DNA of 64,000 bases from JAPULR01 sp965238215 (GTDB taxonomy: Bacteria; Chloroflexota; Dehalococcoidia; Lucifugimonadales; GCA-2712585). Positions 19,498-28,083 of the stretch are shown here, piece after piece. The notes beneath the pieces are model-generated. The model saw only the letters and a program-made list of their open reading frames with translations, had not been told where the DNA came from and did no database searches. The translations under genes and the position numbers were made by a program. Within the stretch, counting starts at the first letter, position 1. Each line of letters starts with the position of its first letter. The stretch is from NCBI GenBank assembly GCA_965238215.1, contig OZ250180.1:1054001-1118000 (forward strand), read 5' to 3'.

Positions 19498-20175
19498 ATG
19501 AGCCGCACAGTATTGATAGTAGAAGACGATACGAGGATCGCGAACTGGATCAAGGTATACTTCGAGCGCGCCGGATTCTCCGCCAAAGTCACTCATGACG
19601 GTGAATCCGGTCTGGCTCTGGCCCGCAGTCTGACTCCGGACCTTATAATCCTCGATCTGATGCTTCCCCGTCTCGATGGCGTGGAGCTGTGCAGAATCCT
19701 GCGTCGAGAGTCGGACGTTCCAATAATCATGTTGACCGCCAGAGAAGCGCACGCCGAGCGAATCACCGGACTGGACAGCGGGGCCGATGATTACATCGTC
19801 AAGCCCTTCGATCCGGAGGAGGTTATCGCGCGCGCAGAAGCCGTGCTCCGGCGTGTCAACGGCAAAGTTCAGCAGGTTTTGACACGGGGCAACATCACGC
19901 TGAACGAGACTTCCCAAAGTGTGACGGTCAATGGAGAACCCGTAGATTTGAGCCAAGCGCAAATCGCCCTGCTATCGACGTTCATGCGTCACCCCAATCA
20001 GTTGCTCACCCGCGACCAGCTGATCTCATTGACCTTCAACGATGAATTCGATGGGGTCGACCGCGCGGTTGATAGCCAGGTCGCTCGCCTACGCAAGCAG
20101 ATCAGCCGGGATGGCAGGCAGCCTATTCAGACTGTCTACGGCGCCGGCTACAGGTTCGTGGGGGAGGACGGCTGA
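19498..20175 (+). CDS. OmpR/PhoB-family response regulator
   Basis: A 225-residue transcription factor. Its receiver domain has the acidic pair ED at residues 9-10, phosphoacceptor Asp53 in LIILDLMLPRLDG, and the Lys of YIVKPFDP. The C-terminal winged helix spans ~130-222 (LSQAQIALLSTFMRHPNQLL; RAVDSQVARLRKQI; TVYGAGYRFVG). Its TGA overlaps the kinase ATG (TGATG). Phosphorylation by that kinase would control DNA binding; targets may include the upstream lipoprotein. Confidence 0.95.
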   Translation: MSRTVLIVEDDTRIANWIKVYFERAGFSAKVTHDGESGLALARSLTPDLIILDLMLPRLDGVELCRILRRESDVPIIMLTAREAHAERITGLDSGADDYIVKPFDPEEVIARAEAVLRRVNGKVQQVLTRGNITLNETSQSVTVNGEPVDLSQAQIALLSTFMRHPNQLLTRDQLISLTFNDEFDGVDRAVDSQVARLRKQISRDGRQPIQTVYGAGYRFVGEDG

Positions 20176-21581
20176 TGTCGCTGCGCTGGCGAATCATGGG
20201 GGCGACCGTCCTTGTCATCGTTCTCACCGTCTTAATCAGCGTCGGCGTGGGCTACTACGCGACGCAGTCTCGCCTGGGTGTGTTTGTCGACGCGATAGGT
20301 GCAGAGGAAGCGGGCCTGTTGGCGAAGAACCTGAGTCGAGAGTATACCTCTGGCAGTGGATGGGAAACGGTGGATGAACCGCTTTCCGAGGCGGGATATA
20401 TCTACGACGGAGTTGTGCAGAGGGAGCGGCACGAAGATATTGGGGAGGAATCCTCAGATCTCTTCCACAAAGACCCGATACGAATCGTCATCACCGGCGT
20501 CGACGGACGTGTGGTGATGGACAACCTATCCGAGCTTTCGCCCGGAACCATCGCCCCCGACTTGGAAGGGCATCGCGAGACGGTGTTCGATCTAACCACC
20601 GACCGGCCCGTAGGCCACCTCTATGTGGACGTGGCCCGTGAGTTCCTATCCGCTGAGTCGCATGGATTTCTCAGCACACTCCTCTATATGACAATCATTG
20701 GCGGAGTGCTGACAGCCGGCGTTGCCATACTGCTGGCCGCCTGGTTATCCAAACGTATCACAGCGCCTGTCACGGCTTTGACGGAGGCGACCCAGGCAAT
20801 CGCTCAGGGGAATACTGCCCGGCTCCCAGTCACATCCTCGGATGAGTTGGGACGGATGAGTGCGGCCTTCAACCGGATGACCTCCACCCTCGAAACTCAG
20901 CGCGACCTCCGTAGGAGGCTGATAAACGACGTCTCCCATGAGCTGAATACGCCGCTGACCGTCATACAGCTGGAGGCAAGAGGGCTGCGAGATGGCTTTC
21001 AGACGCCTGAGAGCGCGTCCGACAAAATCATCCAAGAGGTAGATAGGCTGCGCGGTCTCGTAACTGATCTGGACTGGCTGGCGGAGACCGACCACGGTGA
21101 GTTGAGGCTCTCCCTCAAAGCAACCTCAATCTACGATATCCTAACCGCGGAGGTGGATCGGTGGCTGCCGCAATCCCAGGCTCAACAGGTAAAATTTTCG
21201 CTGCAGGCGCCCTCCGACTTGCCGGACATGGACCTGGACCGGATGCGAATGAGCCAGGCATTGGGAAACGTCCTAAGCAACGCCATTCATAGCGCCGAGG
21301 CCGGCGGGAGTATCGTGCTCAAGGTGAGGTTGGAAAGCAACGAGACGCTGGTCGTCTCGATCATCGATAACGGCATCGGCATCCAATCCTCAGACCTTCC
21401 CCATCTCTTCGAGCGCTTCTACCGCACGGACCAGTCTCGCAGTCGTGGAATAGGCGGCACAGGTCTGGGATTGGCCATCACCCGGACTATAGTCGAAGCA
21501 CACGGCGGGACAATTGCCGTATCAAGCGGCGGGCTTGGACAGGGCGCCACCGTCACTATTCGCCTTCCCCTGAATAAGTGA
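20175..21581 (+). CDS. Membrane sensor histidine kinase
   Basis: A 468-residue kinase. TM1 is at residues ~8-28, followed by an extracytoplasmic sensor region of ~135 residues, TM2 at ~167-190 and a HAMP linker (SKRITAPVTALTEATQAIAQ). The HisKA motif NDVSHELNTP has the phosphorylated His255. The ATPase domain has the N box LGNVLSNAIHSAEAGG, G1 DNGIGI and G2 GGTGLGLAI. The sensor region matches no family by eye; it contains the acidic/His stretch RERHEDIGEESSDLFH, so a cation signal is conceivable. It is translationally coupled to the response regulator. Confidence 0.95.
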   Translation: MSLRWRIMGATVLVIVLTVLISVGVGYYATQSRLGVFVDAIGAEEAGLLAKNLSREYTSGSGWETVDEPLSEAGYIYDGVVQRERHEDIGEESSDLFHKDPIRIVITGVDGRVVMDNLSELSPGTIAPDLEGHRETVFDLTTDRPVGHLYVDVAREFLSAESHGFLSTLLYMTIIGGVLTAGVAILLAAWLSKRITAPVTALTEATQAIAQGNTARLPVTSSDELGRMSAAFNRMTSTLETQRDLRRRLINDVSHELNTPLTVIQLEARGLRDGFQTPESASDKIIQEVDRLRGLVTDLDWLAETDHGELRLSLKATSIYDILTAEVDRWLPQSQAQQVKFSLQAPSDLPDMDLDRMRMSQALGNVLSNAIHSAEAGGSIVLKVRLESNETLVVSIIDNGIGIQSSDLPHLFERFYRTDQSRSRGIGGTGLGLAITRTIVEAHGGTIAVSSGGLGQGATVTIRLPLNK

Positions 21582-21767
21582 CGTCATCCTCGGGCCTACG
21601 AGAACAGCGGCCACATCGGTCATGGAGCTATGAATACGGTACGCTCAGACCGTAAAATGGGGCCTGGGTATAATCAGTGAACGGAAGGGCATGCGTTTCT
21701 CTCAACGATGGTTGCAACCTTTGTTAAGACTGCTACCATGGGGTCAGCCGCTTTAGGAGGCTAGTGA

Positions 21768-22463
21768 ATGGAGTCGGAGACTCGGAAGCCCTTCGTCCGG
21801 TATTCTTTCTTTCGGGTAGATGGCGAGTGGCGCAGACTGCCCGAAGGCCAGCGCCGGGAGGGACGTGCCCAGCTGGTTGAAGCTGTTGCCGAACTCGGAT
21901 CCGCCATGGACATCCGCAGCTACTCCCTTATCGGCACCCGCGCCGACGTTGACTTCATGCTATGGCAGATTTCTCCCAACCTGGATGCGCTTCAGGGGCT
22001 AGCCCGCCGCATCCTCGCCACCGGAATGGGGCGATTCCTTACCACCGCCTACTCCTATCTAGCCGTGACCAGGCCCTCGCCGTATACCGGCAGCCACCGT
22101 CCAGCCGGGCACGGGCCGAGGGATGGGGCAATTTCACCCAGAGGTGACGACTATCTCTTCGTCTACCCCTTCACCAAGACCCACGAGTGGTACCAGCTGC
22201 CCCAGGAAACGCGCCAGGACCTGATGAACGAGCACTTCACTGTGGGACACCGATATCCCGGCGTCAAGGTGCACACTACCTACTCTTTTGGAATAGACGA
22301 CCACGACTTCGTTTTAGGGTTTGAAGGCAATGATCCGGAGGAGTTCGTCCGGCTGGTCATGGACCTGCGCCATTCCAAGGCCAGACCTTACACGCTGAGG
22401 GACACTCCCATTTTCACCTGCGTCAAGATGCCCCTGGAGGAGTGCCTCGCCAGCCTCGGCTAG
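21768..22463 (+). CDS. Chlorite dismutase-family protein (coproheme decarboxylase/HemQ-like)
   Basis: A 231-residue protein built of two ferredoxin-like halves. The C-terminal half carries FVYPFTKTHEWYQLP, NEHFTVGHRYPGVK and TYSFGIDDHDFVLGFE, the pattern of HemQ/ChdC, which converts coproheme III to heme b in Gram-positive-type pathways. The conserved Tyr-x-x-x-Lys and the heme-side His region are present; the Arg of true chlorite dismutases cannot be placed with certainty. The start is supported by TTAGGAGG. The convergent iron regulator gene 10 bases downstream fits a heme/iron setting. Confidence 0.85.
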   Translation: MESETRKPFVRYSFFRVDGEWRRLPEGQRREGRAQLVEAVAELGSAMDIRSYSLIGTRADVDFMLWQISPNLDALQGLARRILATGMGRFLTTAYSYLAVTRPSPYTGSHRPAGHGPRDGAISPRGDDYLFVYPFTKTHEWYQLPQETRQDLMNEHFTVGHRYPGVKVHTTYSFGIDDHDFVLGFEGNDPEEFVRLVMDLRHSKARPYTLRDTPIFTCVKMPLEECLASLG

Positions 22464-22473
22464 CAGGGGGAAT

Positions 22474-23208
22474 CTAGCGGCTAATCCGGTTCAGATATAT
22501 CCGCGACGCGGTGAGGAAGCCAATAGCCGTTTCGCCCTTCGGTGTCTCAAAGGTGATGACGTCTCGATAGTCACCCAACTCCAAGATCTTGATTTCCTCA
22601 CCGGGGAGAATATGATACCGACACAGAAACGCCAGCAGCTTCGAGTCCTCGTCCGGCAGGCTAACGACTCTATAACTCACCCCCGGCTTCGCCTCGCTCA
22701 TGGGAATCACCTTCCCAATCGGCTTTTTGTAGCCGCTGCCAGGGATGGGCTTCCCGAAGGGGCAGGTTGTTGGGCCGTTCACGGCGACATTTATCCGCTC
22801 CTCCAGGTAGGGGGAGATGCCGTGCTCCAACTGGTGGGCCTCTTCGTCGGCCCGGGGCAGTTCCACGCCCAACACGTCCACCACGAGACGCTCCGCCAAT
22901 CGGTGTCGACGGGCGATACCCGCGGCCAACTGGGCACCCTTTTCGGTGAACTCGATCTCCTTCTTGGAAGACACCCGAATCAGCCCGTCTCGGGACATAC
23001 GACGCATCATTCCAAGAATGGAAGGGAGAGTAGTTCCCAAACCCTCCGATGCAGGGAGACGGCGGATATAGCCCGCCAACTGCCCTAGAACCGTCGCTTC
23101 CTTCTCCTCCTTTAGGATGTGGAGGGAGAGGAGATAATTTTCCACCACGGAAGAGAGACGTTCCGATGGCTTGGACTGCGCCGTTTTAGTGGGAGTATCC
23201 GTGTTCAT
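22474..23208 (-). CDS. DtxR-family metal-dependent transcriptional regulator
   Basis: A 244-residue regulator expected to repress iron- or manganese-uptake genes when metal is bound. Residues ~20-85 form the winged helix (VVENYLLSLHILKEEKE; TLPSILGMMRRMSRDGLIRV). The dimer and metal-site region follows, with HRLAERLVVDVLGVE and EAHQLEHGISPYLEERI carrying Glu/His ligands. The C-terminal ~75 residues are a FeoA/SH3-like domain (LPGEEIKILELGDYRDVITF). It has an unusual insertion GPTTCPFGKPIPGSGYKK before that domain, as in several MntR/IdeR relatives. Tail to tail with the HemQ-like gene. Confidence 0.93.
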   Translation of the reverse strand: MNTDTPTKTAQSKPSERLSSVVENYLLSLHILKEEKEATVLGQLAGYIRRLPASEGLGTTLPSILGMMRRMSRDGLIRVSSKKEIEFTEKGAQLAAGIARRHRLAERLVVDVLGVELPRADEEAHQLEHGISPYLEERINVAVNGPTTCPFGKPIPGSGYKKPIGKVIPMSEAKPGVSYRVVSLPDEDSKLLAFLCRYHILPGEEIKILELGDYRDVITFETPKGETAIGFLTASRIYLNRISR

Positions 23209-23288
23209 AGCCTTGAAGAGGGATTTACCTACGCCGAAAGGTCTAGGCCGGGCACGGCGAGGACCAGCCCATGGCTGGCTTTGTCACC

Positions 23289-23561
23289 CTAGAGGCTGCG
23301 CTTTAGGGTGGAAAGATCCCTGTCCTTAAAGTAGTCGTAGTTCATGTCAATGAAGTTGCCCCACTCCTCCGGCACCGTGTCTTCCGGGAAGATGGCTACT
23401 ACAGGGCAAACGGGCTCACAGGCCGCGCAGTCAATGCACTCGTCCGGATTAATGAAGAACATGTTGTCGTCATCCGTGGTATAGATGCAATCGACGGGAC
23501 AAACGTCCACACATGCAGCATCTTTAACGTCCACACACGGCTCCGCGATGATGTATGTCAT
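23289..23561 (-). CDS. Seven-iron type ferredoxin
   Basis: A 90-residue electron carrier. The first half has CVDVKDAACVDVCPVDC and the second CIDCAACEPVCP. The first site lacks one Cys of a standard C-x2-C-x2-C array, the pattern of [3Fe-4S][4Fe-4S] ferredoxins like those of Thermus and mycobacteria. The C-terminal extension after VFPED-like sequence is also typical. It could donate electrons to the siroheme reductase 5 kb away, but no direct link is visible. Confidence 0.93.
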   Translation of the reverse strand: MTYIIAEPCVDVKDAACVDVCPVDCIYTTDDDNMFFINPDECIDCAACEPVCPVVAIFPEDTVPEEWGNFIDMNYDYFKDRDLSTLKRSL

Positions 23562-23727
23562 GAACTACCGCTCCTTGTCGCAAATTACGGCTTTCTCGTC
23601 CGTCGAGACAGGGCCGCCACAGGAAGGAATTATATCATAATTGCTAACGAAATCCCACTTCCAAGTACTTGTGCCCCTGTGATTGCCATTTCGCCTTCCA
23701 AGTCGGAACCGCTCTTCCGGCGCCAAC

Positions 23728-24189
23728 TTAGAGGACCAGTCCATAGGTGCGCTTCTTGATACTGAGATTAACGAAGGTCTCCGTGCGGGTTACTCCCGGA
23801 ATGGTGCCAATCTTGGTGCGAAGGAATACACCTAACTCCTCGGTGGAGGGCTTGGCCACGCAAGCAAAGACATCGAAGGCTCCGGTGGTAATGGCCACGT
23901 AGTGCACGTCTTCCATCATGGTGATAGCGTCGGCCACGGCGTCGAGCTTGCCCGGGGCAGTTTGAAGCCCAATGAGGGCCGTGGTGGGGTAGCCCATCTT
24001 GCTCAGATCCGGCACCGCCTTGATCTTGATTACGTCCTCCTCCACCAACCGGCGCAGGCGCCGACGAATGGTGCCTTCACTGACTCCAACCTCCCGCGCG
24101 ATTTTCGCGTTGGACGCTCGTCCGTCCATCTCCAGAATGTCGATTATCTGATTATCGGTAAAATCCTGCTTGGTAACCAACTCTTCCAT
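23728..24189 (-). CDS. Lrp/AsnC-family transcriptional regulator
   Basis: A 153-residue regulator of amino-acid metabolism. The N-terminal helix-turn-helix reads IIDILEMDGRASNAKIAREV and GVSEGTIRRRLRRL. The C-terminal RAM/ACT-like effector domain has VHYVAITTGAFDVFACVA and IPGVTRTETFVNLSIKKRTY. The ATG at 24189 with AGAGGACAGG upstream gives the normal family length; the frame extends 25 codons further but that part overlaps the promoter. Stands alone. Confidence 0.93.
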   Translation of the reverse strand: MEELVTKQDFTDNQIIDILEMDGRASNAKIAREVGVSEGTIRRRLRRLVEEDVIKIKAVPDLSKMGYPTTALIGLQTAPGKLDAVADAITMMEDVHYVAITTGAFDVFACVAKPSTEELGVFLRTKIGTIPGVTRTETFVNLSIKKRTYGLVL

Positions 24190-24226
24190 CCTGTCCTCTC
24201 GCTCACAACGATAATTAAGCCGTGGT

Positions 24227-24255
24227 ATAGTATACTTCAAGACGAATCCTGTCAA
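24227..24255 (-). promoter_or_regulatory. Promoter of the Lrp-family gene
   Basis: On the minus strand a perfect TTGACA (24250-24255), a 17-base spacer and TACTAT (24227-24232), about 40 bases before the ATG. The spacer and -10 contain the dyad AAGTATACTATACC, where an autorepressor could bind. Confidence 0.75.
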
Positions 24256-24389
24256 TGGGCCCATGTATCAAGACGATAGCGTTAGATAATTGGCCATTAC
24301 CCTTTGAAATACATAATATTGGAGCTTCTAAGACGATTGTCCTTTTTCACGGCAACCACTACACGCTCAAGGGAAATCATGTTCTCTGC

Positions 24390-24419
24390 TTGGTAAAACC
24401 GGCGTGATTCTGATATAGT
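24390..24419 (+). promoter_or_regulatory. Promoter of tRNA-Ser
   Basis: TTGGTA (24390-24395), an 18-base spacer and TATAGT (24414-24419), ending 13 bases before the mature tRNA 5' end. Confidence 0.65.
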
Positions 24420-24432
24420 TTTAAGTCAACCA

Positions 24433-24524
24433 GGAGGGATCGCATAGTGGTCTAGTGCGGGCGCCTGCTAAGCGCTTTGGCCGATAAACCGGCCTCGTGG
24501 GTTCGAATCCCACTCCCTCCGCCA
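24433..24524 (+). tRNA. tRNA-Ser (GCT)
   Basis: A 92-base gene with encoded CCA. The acceptor stem GGAGGGA pairs with TCCCTCC, the anticodon loop CTGCTAA gives anticodon GCT (reads AGC/AGU), and the T arm is GTGGG-TTCGAAT-CCCAC. The long variable arm (GGCCGATAAACCGGCC region) is the serine class II signature. miaB follows 64 bases downstream and may share the transcript. Confidence 0.96.
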
Positions 24525-24587
24525 GGAGTTTTTTCTCCTACTTCGAGCAACGATTACATCTAACCGTAAGCAGAGTTTACATCCATT

Positions 24588-25898
24588 ATGAGCAGCTACT
24601 ACATTTGGACTATCGGCTGTCAGATGAACAAGGCCGATTCCGAAAGCCTCTCAACCGCCCTTAACCAGGCCGGCCTTATCCCCACGACTAACGCCTCCCA
24701 CGCCGACTTAGTGGTGCTCAACTCCTGCGTTGTGCGCCAGAGCGCCGAAAACAAAGTCACCGGAACCCTGGGGATGATGAAATCCGTGAAGGCCAAGAAG
24801 CCCGGCCAGATTCTCGCCCTTATGGGCTGCATGGTCGGCCCAAGAACCGCGGACCTGGAGCGCCGCTTTCCCCACGTGGACGTTTTCATGCGCCCTCAGC
24901 AGTTCGCCCCGGTCCTCGACCTGCTCCAGGAGCGGCTGGGCATAGATACCGAAGGCTGCCTCAGCGCCGTCGCTCCGGCCAGTCCCTCAGTCAGCAGCTA
25001 CGTACCTGTCATCCACGGCTGCGACCTGATGTGCACTTTCTGCATCATCCCCTTCCGTCGCGGTCGGCAGGTCAGCCGTTCCGTGGAAGACATTACCCAC
25101 CAGGTGGACCTGATGACCCGGCGCGGCATGAAGGAAGTTACCCTGCTGGGCCAGACGGTAGACGCCTACGGCCACGACTTTGAAGACCCTTGCGACCTCT
25201 CGCGCCTGCTCCACGCCGTACACTCGGTGGAGGGTCTGGAGCGTCTGCGCTTCCTCACCTCGCACCCAATCTTCATGAGCCAGGCCATCATCCAGGCGGT
25301 CGCAGACCTGCCCAAGGTCTGCGAGCACATAAACCTGCCCTTCCAGGCAGGCGACGACGACGTGCTGCAGGCCATGCGCCGCCGCTATACGCAGCGCCAG
25401 TACCGCCAACTTGTAGACGACATCCGCGCCACCGTTCCCGACGTGGCCATCAGCACTGACGTAATCGTCGGTTTCCCTGGCGAAACTCGCCAGCAGTTCA
25501 TGGAAACTTACAAGCTCGTGGAGGATATCCAGTTCGATAAGGTGCACATGGCCGCCTATTCTCCACGCCCAGGGACCTTCGCCCACCTCAAGCTTCCCGA
25601 TTCCGTAAGCCATGAGGAAAAACGGAATCGCCTCAAGTCCCTGGAGTCCCTCCAGAAGGAGATTCAGGAGAAGAAGAACCGCCGGCTAGTCGGAACCACC
25701 GTGGAAGTGCTGGTGGAAGGGCAGAAGAAAGAGCGGTGGAAGGGTCGCACAAGACAGGATAAGCTGGTATTCTTTGAGCACCCCACAGACCTTTTGGGCC
25801 AAACGGTCGCGGTGAAGATTGAGGCCGCCACGCCCTGGTCGTTGAGGGGCGCTCCAACCAAGAGCCGCCAACCCACCCAGGCGGGGGTATCGCCATGA
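24588..25898 (+). CDS. miaB: tRNA-2-methylthio-N6-dimethylallyladenosine synthase
   Basis: A 436-residue radical-SAM methylthiotransferase that adds the 2-methylthio group to i6A37 of tRNAs reading UNN codons. The N-terminal domain has the auxiliary-cluster Cys11 (TIGCQMN), Cys47 (LNSCVV) and Cys81 (LMGCMV). The SAM-cluster triad is Cys145, Cys149 and Cys152 (HGCDLMCTFC). A C-terminal TRAM domain (VGTTVEVLVEGQKK) binds tRNA. The stop overlaps the nadA start (ATGA), so the genes are coupled. Confidence 0.93.
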   Translation: MSSYYIWTIGCQMNKADSESLSTALNQAGLIPTTNASHADLVVLNSCVVRQSAENKVTGTLGMMKSVKAKKPGQILALMGCMVGPRTADLERRFPHVDVFMRPQQFAPVLDLLQERLGIDTEGCLSAVAPASPSVSSYVPVIHGCDLMCTFCIIPFRRGRQVSRSVEDITHQVDLMTRRGMKEVTLLGQTVDAYGHDFEDPCDLSRLLHAVHSVEGLERLRFLTSHPIFMSQAIIQAVADLPKVCEHINLPFQAGDDDVLQAMRRRYTQRQYRQLVDDIRATVPDVAISTDVIVGFPGETRQQFMETYKLVEDIQFDKVHMAAYSPRPGTFAHLKLPDSVSHEEKRNRLKSLESLQKEIQEKKNRRLVGTTVEVLVEGQKKERWKGRTRQDKLVFFEHPTDLLGQTVAVKIEAATPWSLRGAPTKSRQPTQAGVSP

Positions 25899-27118
25899 CT
25901 CTAAACCTTAGAAACCCAAGCGCAGGGAAGAAACCTTTCCTGCCCATCACGGAAATCGAACACGCCGCCTTCTGCAAGAGCGAGGACGAGCTGCCCGCCA
26001 AGCCCCTTCTCGACGAAATAAAGGTCAACGTCCGCTGGCAGAAGATACCCCTGAAGTACCTGCGCCTGACCGCCGAAGAGCTGGACCAGCGCATCCATCG
26101 GGCGCGCCAAGAGCTAGGGACGAAAGTCGTTATACTCGGCCACCATTACCAGCGGGAGGAGGTCATCGAATACGCCGACTTCCAGGGAGACTCCTACCTC
26201 CTCTCTCAGCAGGCCGCCAACCAGGTTGAGGCGCAGTACATCATCTTCTGCGGCGTTCACTTCATGGCGGAAACTGCCCGCATTCTCTGCGCGCCCCACC
26301 AGAGAGTCATTCTCCCCAACATCACCGCAGGCTGCTCCATGGCCGACATGGCACCCACCGACGACGTTCTGGACGCCTGGGACGATCTGGAGGACTTACT
26401 GGGGCCCAATTCGGTAGTACCCATCACATATATGAACTCCACGGCTGAGATTAAGGCCCTGTGCGGACGGAACGGGGGCATCGTTTGCACCTCCTCCAAC
26501 GCCGCAGCAACTTTCGAATGGGCCTTCCAGCGAGGCGACCGGGTACTCTTTCTCCCCGACCAGCACTTGGGACGCAACACCGCCTTCAAAATGGGCATAG
26601 ATCTGGACAAGATGATTGTGTGGAACCCCTTCAAGCCCCTCGGCGGACACACTGCGGAGCGTATCCGGGAATCGAAGGTCATCCTATGGCAGGGGCATTG
26701 TTCGGTGCATACCCGCTTTTCCCCCCGGCAGATAGACACTGCCCGCCAGAGGTACCCGGACATCACCGTGATCGTACACCCGGAGTGCACCCTCGAAACG
26801 GTACAGGCCGCGGACATGAACGGCTCCACCGAGGTCATTCGCAAGACGATCAACGAGGCCCCTTCCGGCAGCCAGTGGGCAGTGGGGACGGAGATAAGCC
26901 TGGTCAACCGCCTCGCCAAGAACAACCCGGACAAGGTCATTTTCTGCCTGGATCCGATCGTTTGCCCCTGCTCCACCATGTACCGCATCCACCCCGCCTA
27001 CCTCTCTTGGGTGCTGGATTCCCTTCTGGATGGAGAGATAGTCAACGAGATTCGCGTAGACCCGGAGACCACGCGCTACGCCCACACCGCCCTGGAGCGG
27101 ATGCTGGAGGTCTCCTAG
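25895..27118 (+). CDS. nadA: Quinolinate synthase A
   Basis: A 407-residue [4Fe-4S] enzyme condensing iminoaspartate with dihydroxyacetone phosphate to quinolinate, in de novo NAD synthesis. Motifs: LGHHYQREEVIEYADFQGDS, FCGVHFMAETA, NITAGCSMADMAP (cluster Cys), IVCTSSNAA (Cys), VHPECTLE and CLDPIVCPCSTMYRIHP (Cys). An N-terminal ~65-residue extension makes it longer than the shortest NadA type. No nadB lies nearby, so iminoaspartate must come from an L-aspartate oxidase or dehydrogenase encoded elsewhere. Confidence 0.95.
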   Translation: MTLNLRNPSAGKKPFLPITEIEHAAFCKSEDELPAKPLLDEIKVNVRWQKIPLKYLRLTAEELDQRIHRARQELGTKVVILGHHYQREEVIEYADFQGDSYLLSQQAANQVEAQYIIFCGVHFMAETARILCAPHQRVILPNITAGCSMADMAPTDDVLDAWDDLEDLLGPNSVVPITYMNSTAEIKALCGRNGGIVCTSSNAAATFEWAFQRGDRVLFLPDQHLGRNTAFKMGIDLDKMIVWNPFKPLGGHTAERIRESKVILWQGHCSVHTRFSPRQIDTARQRYPDITVIVHPECTLETVQAADMNGSTEVIRKTINEAPSGSQWAVGTEISLVNRLAKNNPDKVIFCLDPIVCPCSTMYRIHPAYLSWVLDSLLDGEIVNEIRVDPETTRYAHTALERMLEVS

Positions 27119-27186
27119 AATAGGCCGGCCTCCGTTGAGGGATCAACCTGCGGGCCCCGAATTCCGTGCCGCCGGAGTAACACGGC

Positions 27187-28044
27187 TTGCTTGAAATCAC
27201 ACGTGAAATCCGGCGTCTCATCGACCGCGCCCTGGAAGAAGACCAGGCCTTTGCCGACGCTACCACCCAGGCGCTCATAGACCCCTCCATCCGGGCCATC
27301 GGCGAACTCCGGGCCGAAGAACCCGGCATCCTGGCCGGCATCTCTGCTGCCCTTGCAGTGTTCCAACGCCTCCGTTCCTCAGCCGAGACTCATGTCCTCG
27401 TCGAAGACGGCGCTACCCTCGCTCCCGGCCAAATCATCGCCACAGTCACCTCGTCTGCCGACGTCATCCTGCGAGGGGAGCGGCTGGCGCTTAACATCCT
27501 GCAGCGGATGAGCGGCATCGCCACCCAAACCGCCGAATACGTCAAGGCCGTGGATGGCACGGGCGCCCGCATTATCGATACCCGCAAGACCGCTCCCGGA
27601 CTCCGCACCCTGGACAAGTACGCCGTGCGCGTAGGCGGTGGCCACAACCACCGCATGCACCTGGGAGACGGCATCCTCATCAAGGACAACCACCTGTATC
27701 TCCTCGACCGCGAGTCTACCTCTCTCCCGCAACTCATCCGGCGCGCGCGGGAGAAAGCGCCCCACACCCTCAAGATAGAGGTTGAAGTAACCAATCTCCA
27801 CCAGCTGGAAGAGGCCCTTGACGGTCGGGCGGACATCATCCTTCTAGACAACATGTCCATTGAAAGGATGGCGGAAGCCGTCCGGATTACCGGAGGACGC
27901 GCCCTACTGGAGGCTTCCGGCGGCATCACCCTCGACAATGTTGCTGCCGTCGCTGCCACTGGCGTCGACCTTATATCCGTAGGCGCGCTGACCCACTCCG
28001 TCAAGGCCCTGGACATCAGTATGGACATCTCTACCATCCGCTAG
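27187..28044 (+). CDS. nadC: Nicotinate-nucleotide pyrophosphorylase (carboxylating)
   Basis: A 285-residue phosphoribosyltransferase making nicotinate mononucleotide from quinolinate and PRPP. Motifs: ERLALNILQRMSGIAT, IIDTRKTAPGLRTLDKYAV, GGGHNHRMHLGDGILIKDNH and EASGGITLDNV. It begins at TTG 27187, nine bases after GGAG; no ATG is available without losing conserved sequence. It follows nadA by 68 bases in the same direction. Confidence 0.95.
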   Translation: MLEITREIRRLIDRALEEDQAFADATTQALIDPSIRAIGELRAEEPGILAGISAALAVFQRLRSSAETHVLVEDGATLAPGQIIATVTSSADVILRGERLALNILQRMSGIATQTAEYVKAVDGTGARIIDTRKTAPGLRTLDKYAVRVGGGHNHRMHLGDGILIKDNHLYLLDRESTSLPQLIRRAREKAPHTLKIEVEVTNLHQLEEALDGRADIILLDNMSIERMAEAVRITGGRALLEASGGITLDNVAAVAATGVDLISVGALTHSVKALDISMDISTIR

Positions 28045-28083
28045 CCCAACGGAATCGAATACACCGCCCCAGAAAGGTGAAAC

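Noticed and set aside
18249..19592. A 447-codon open frame on the minus strand opposite the Gly-rich lipoprotein
   Set aside because: It mirrors a GC-rich repetitive gene with signal peptide, ribosome site and repeated domains on the plus strand; the minus frame has no family features and also overlaps the response regulator.
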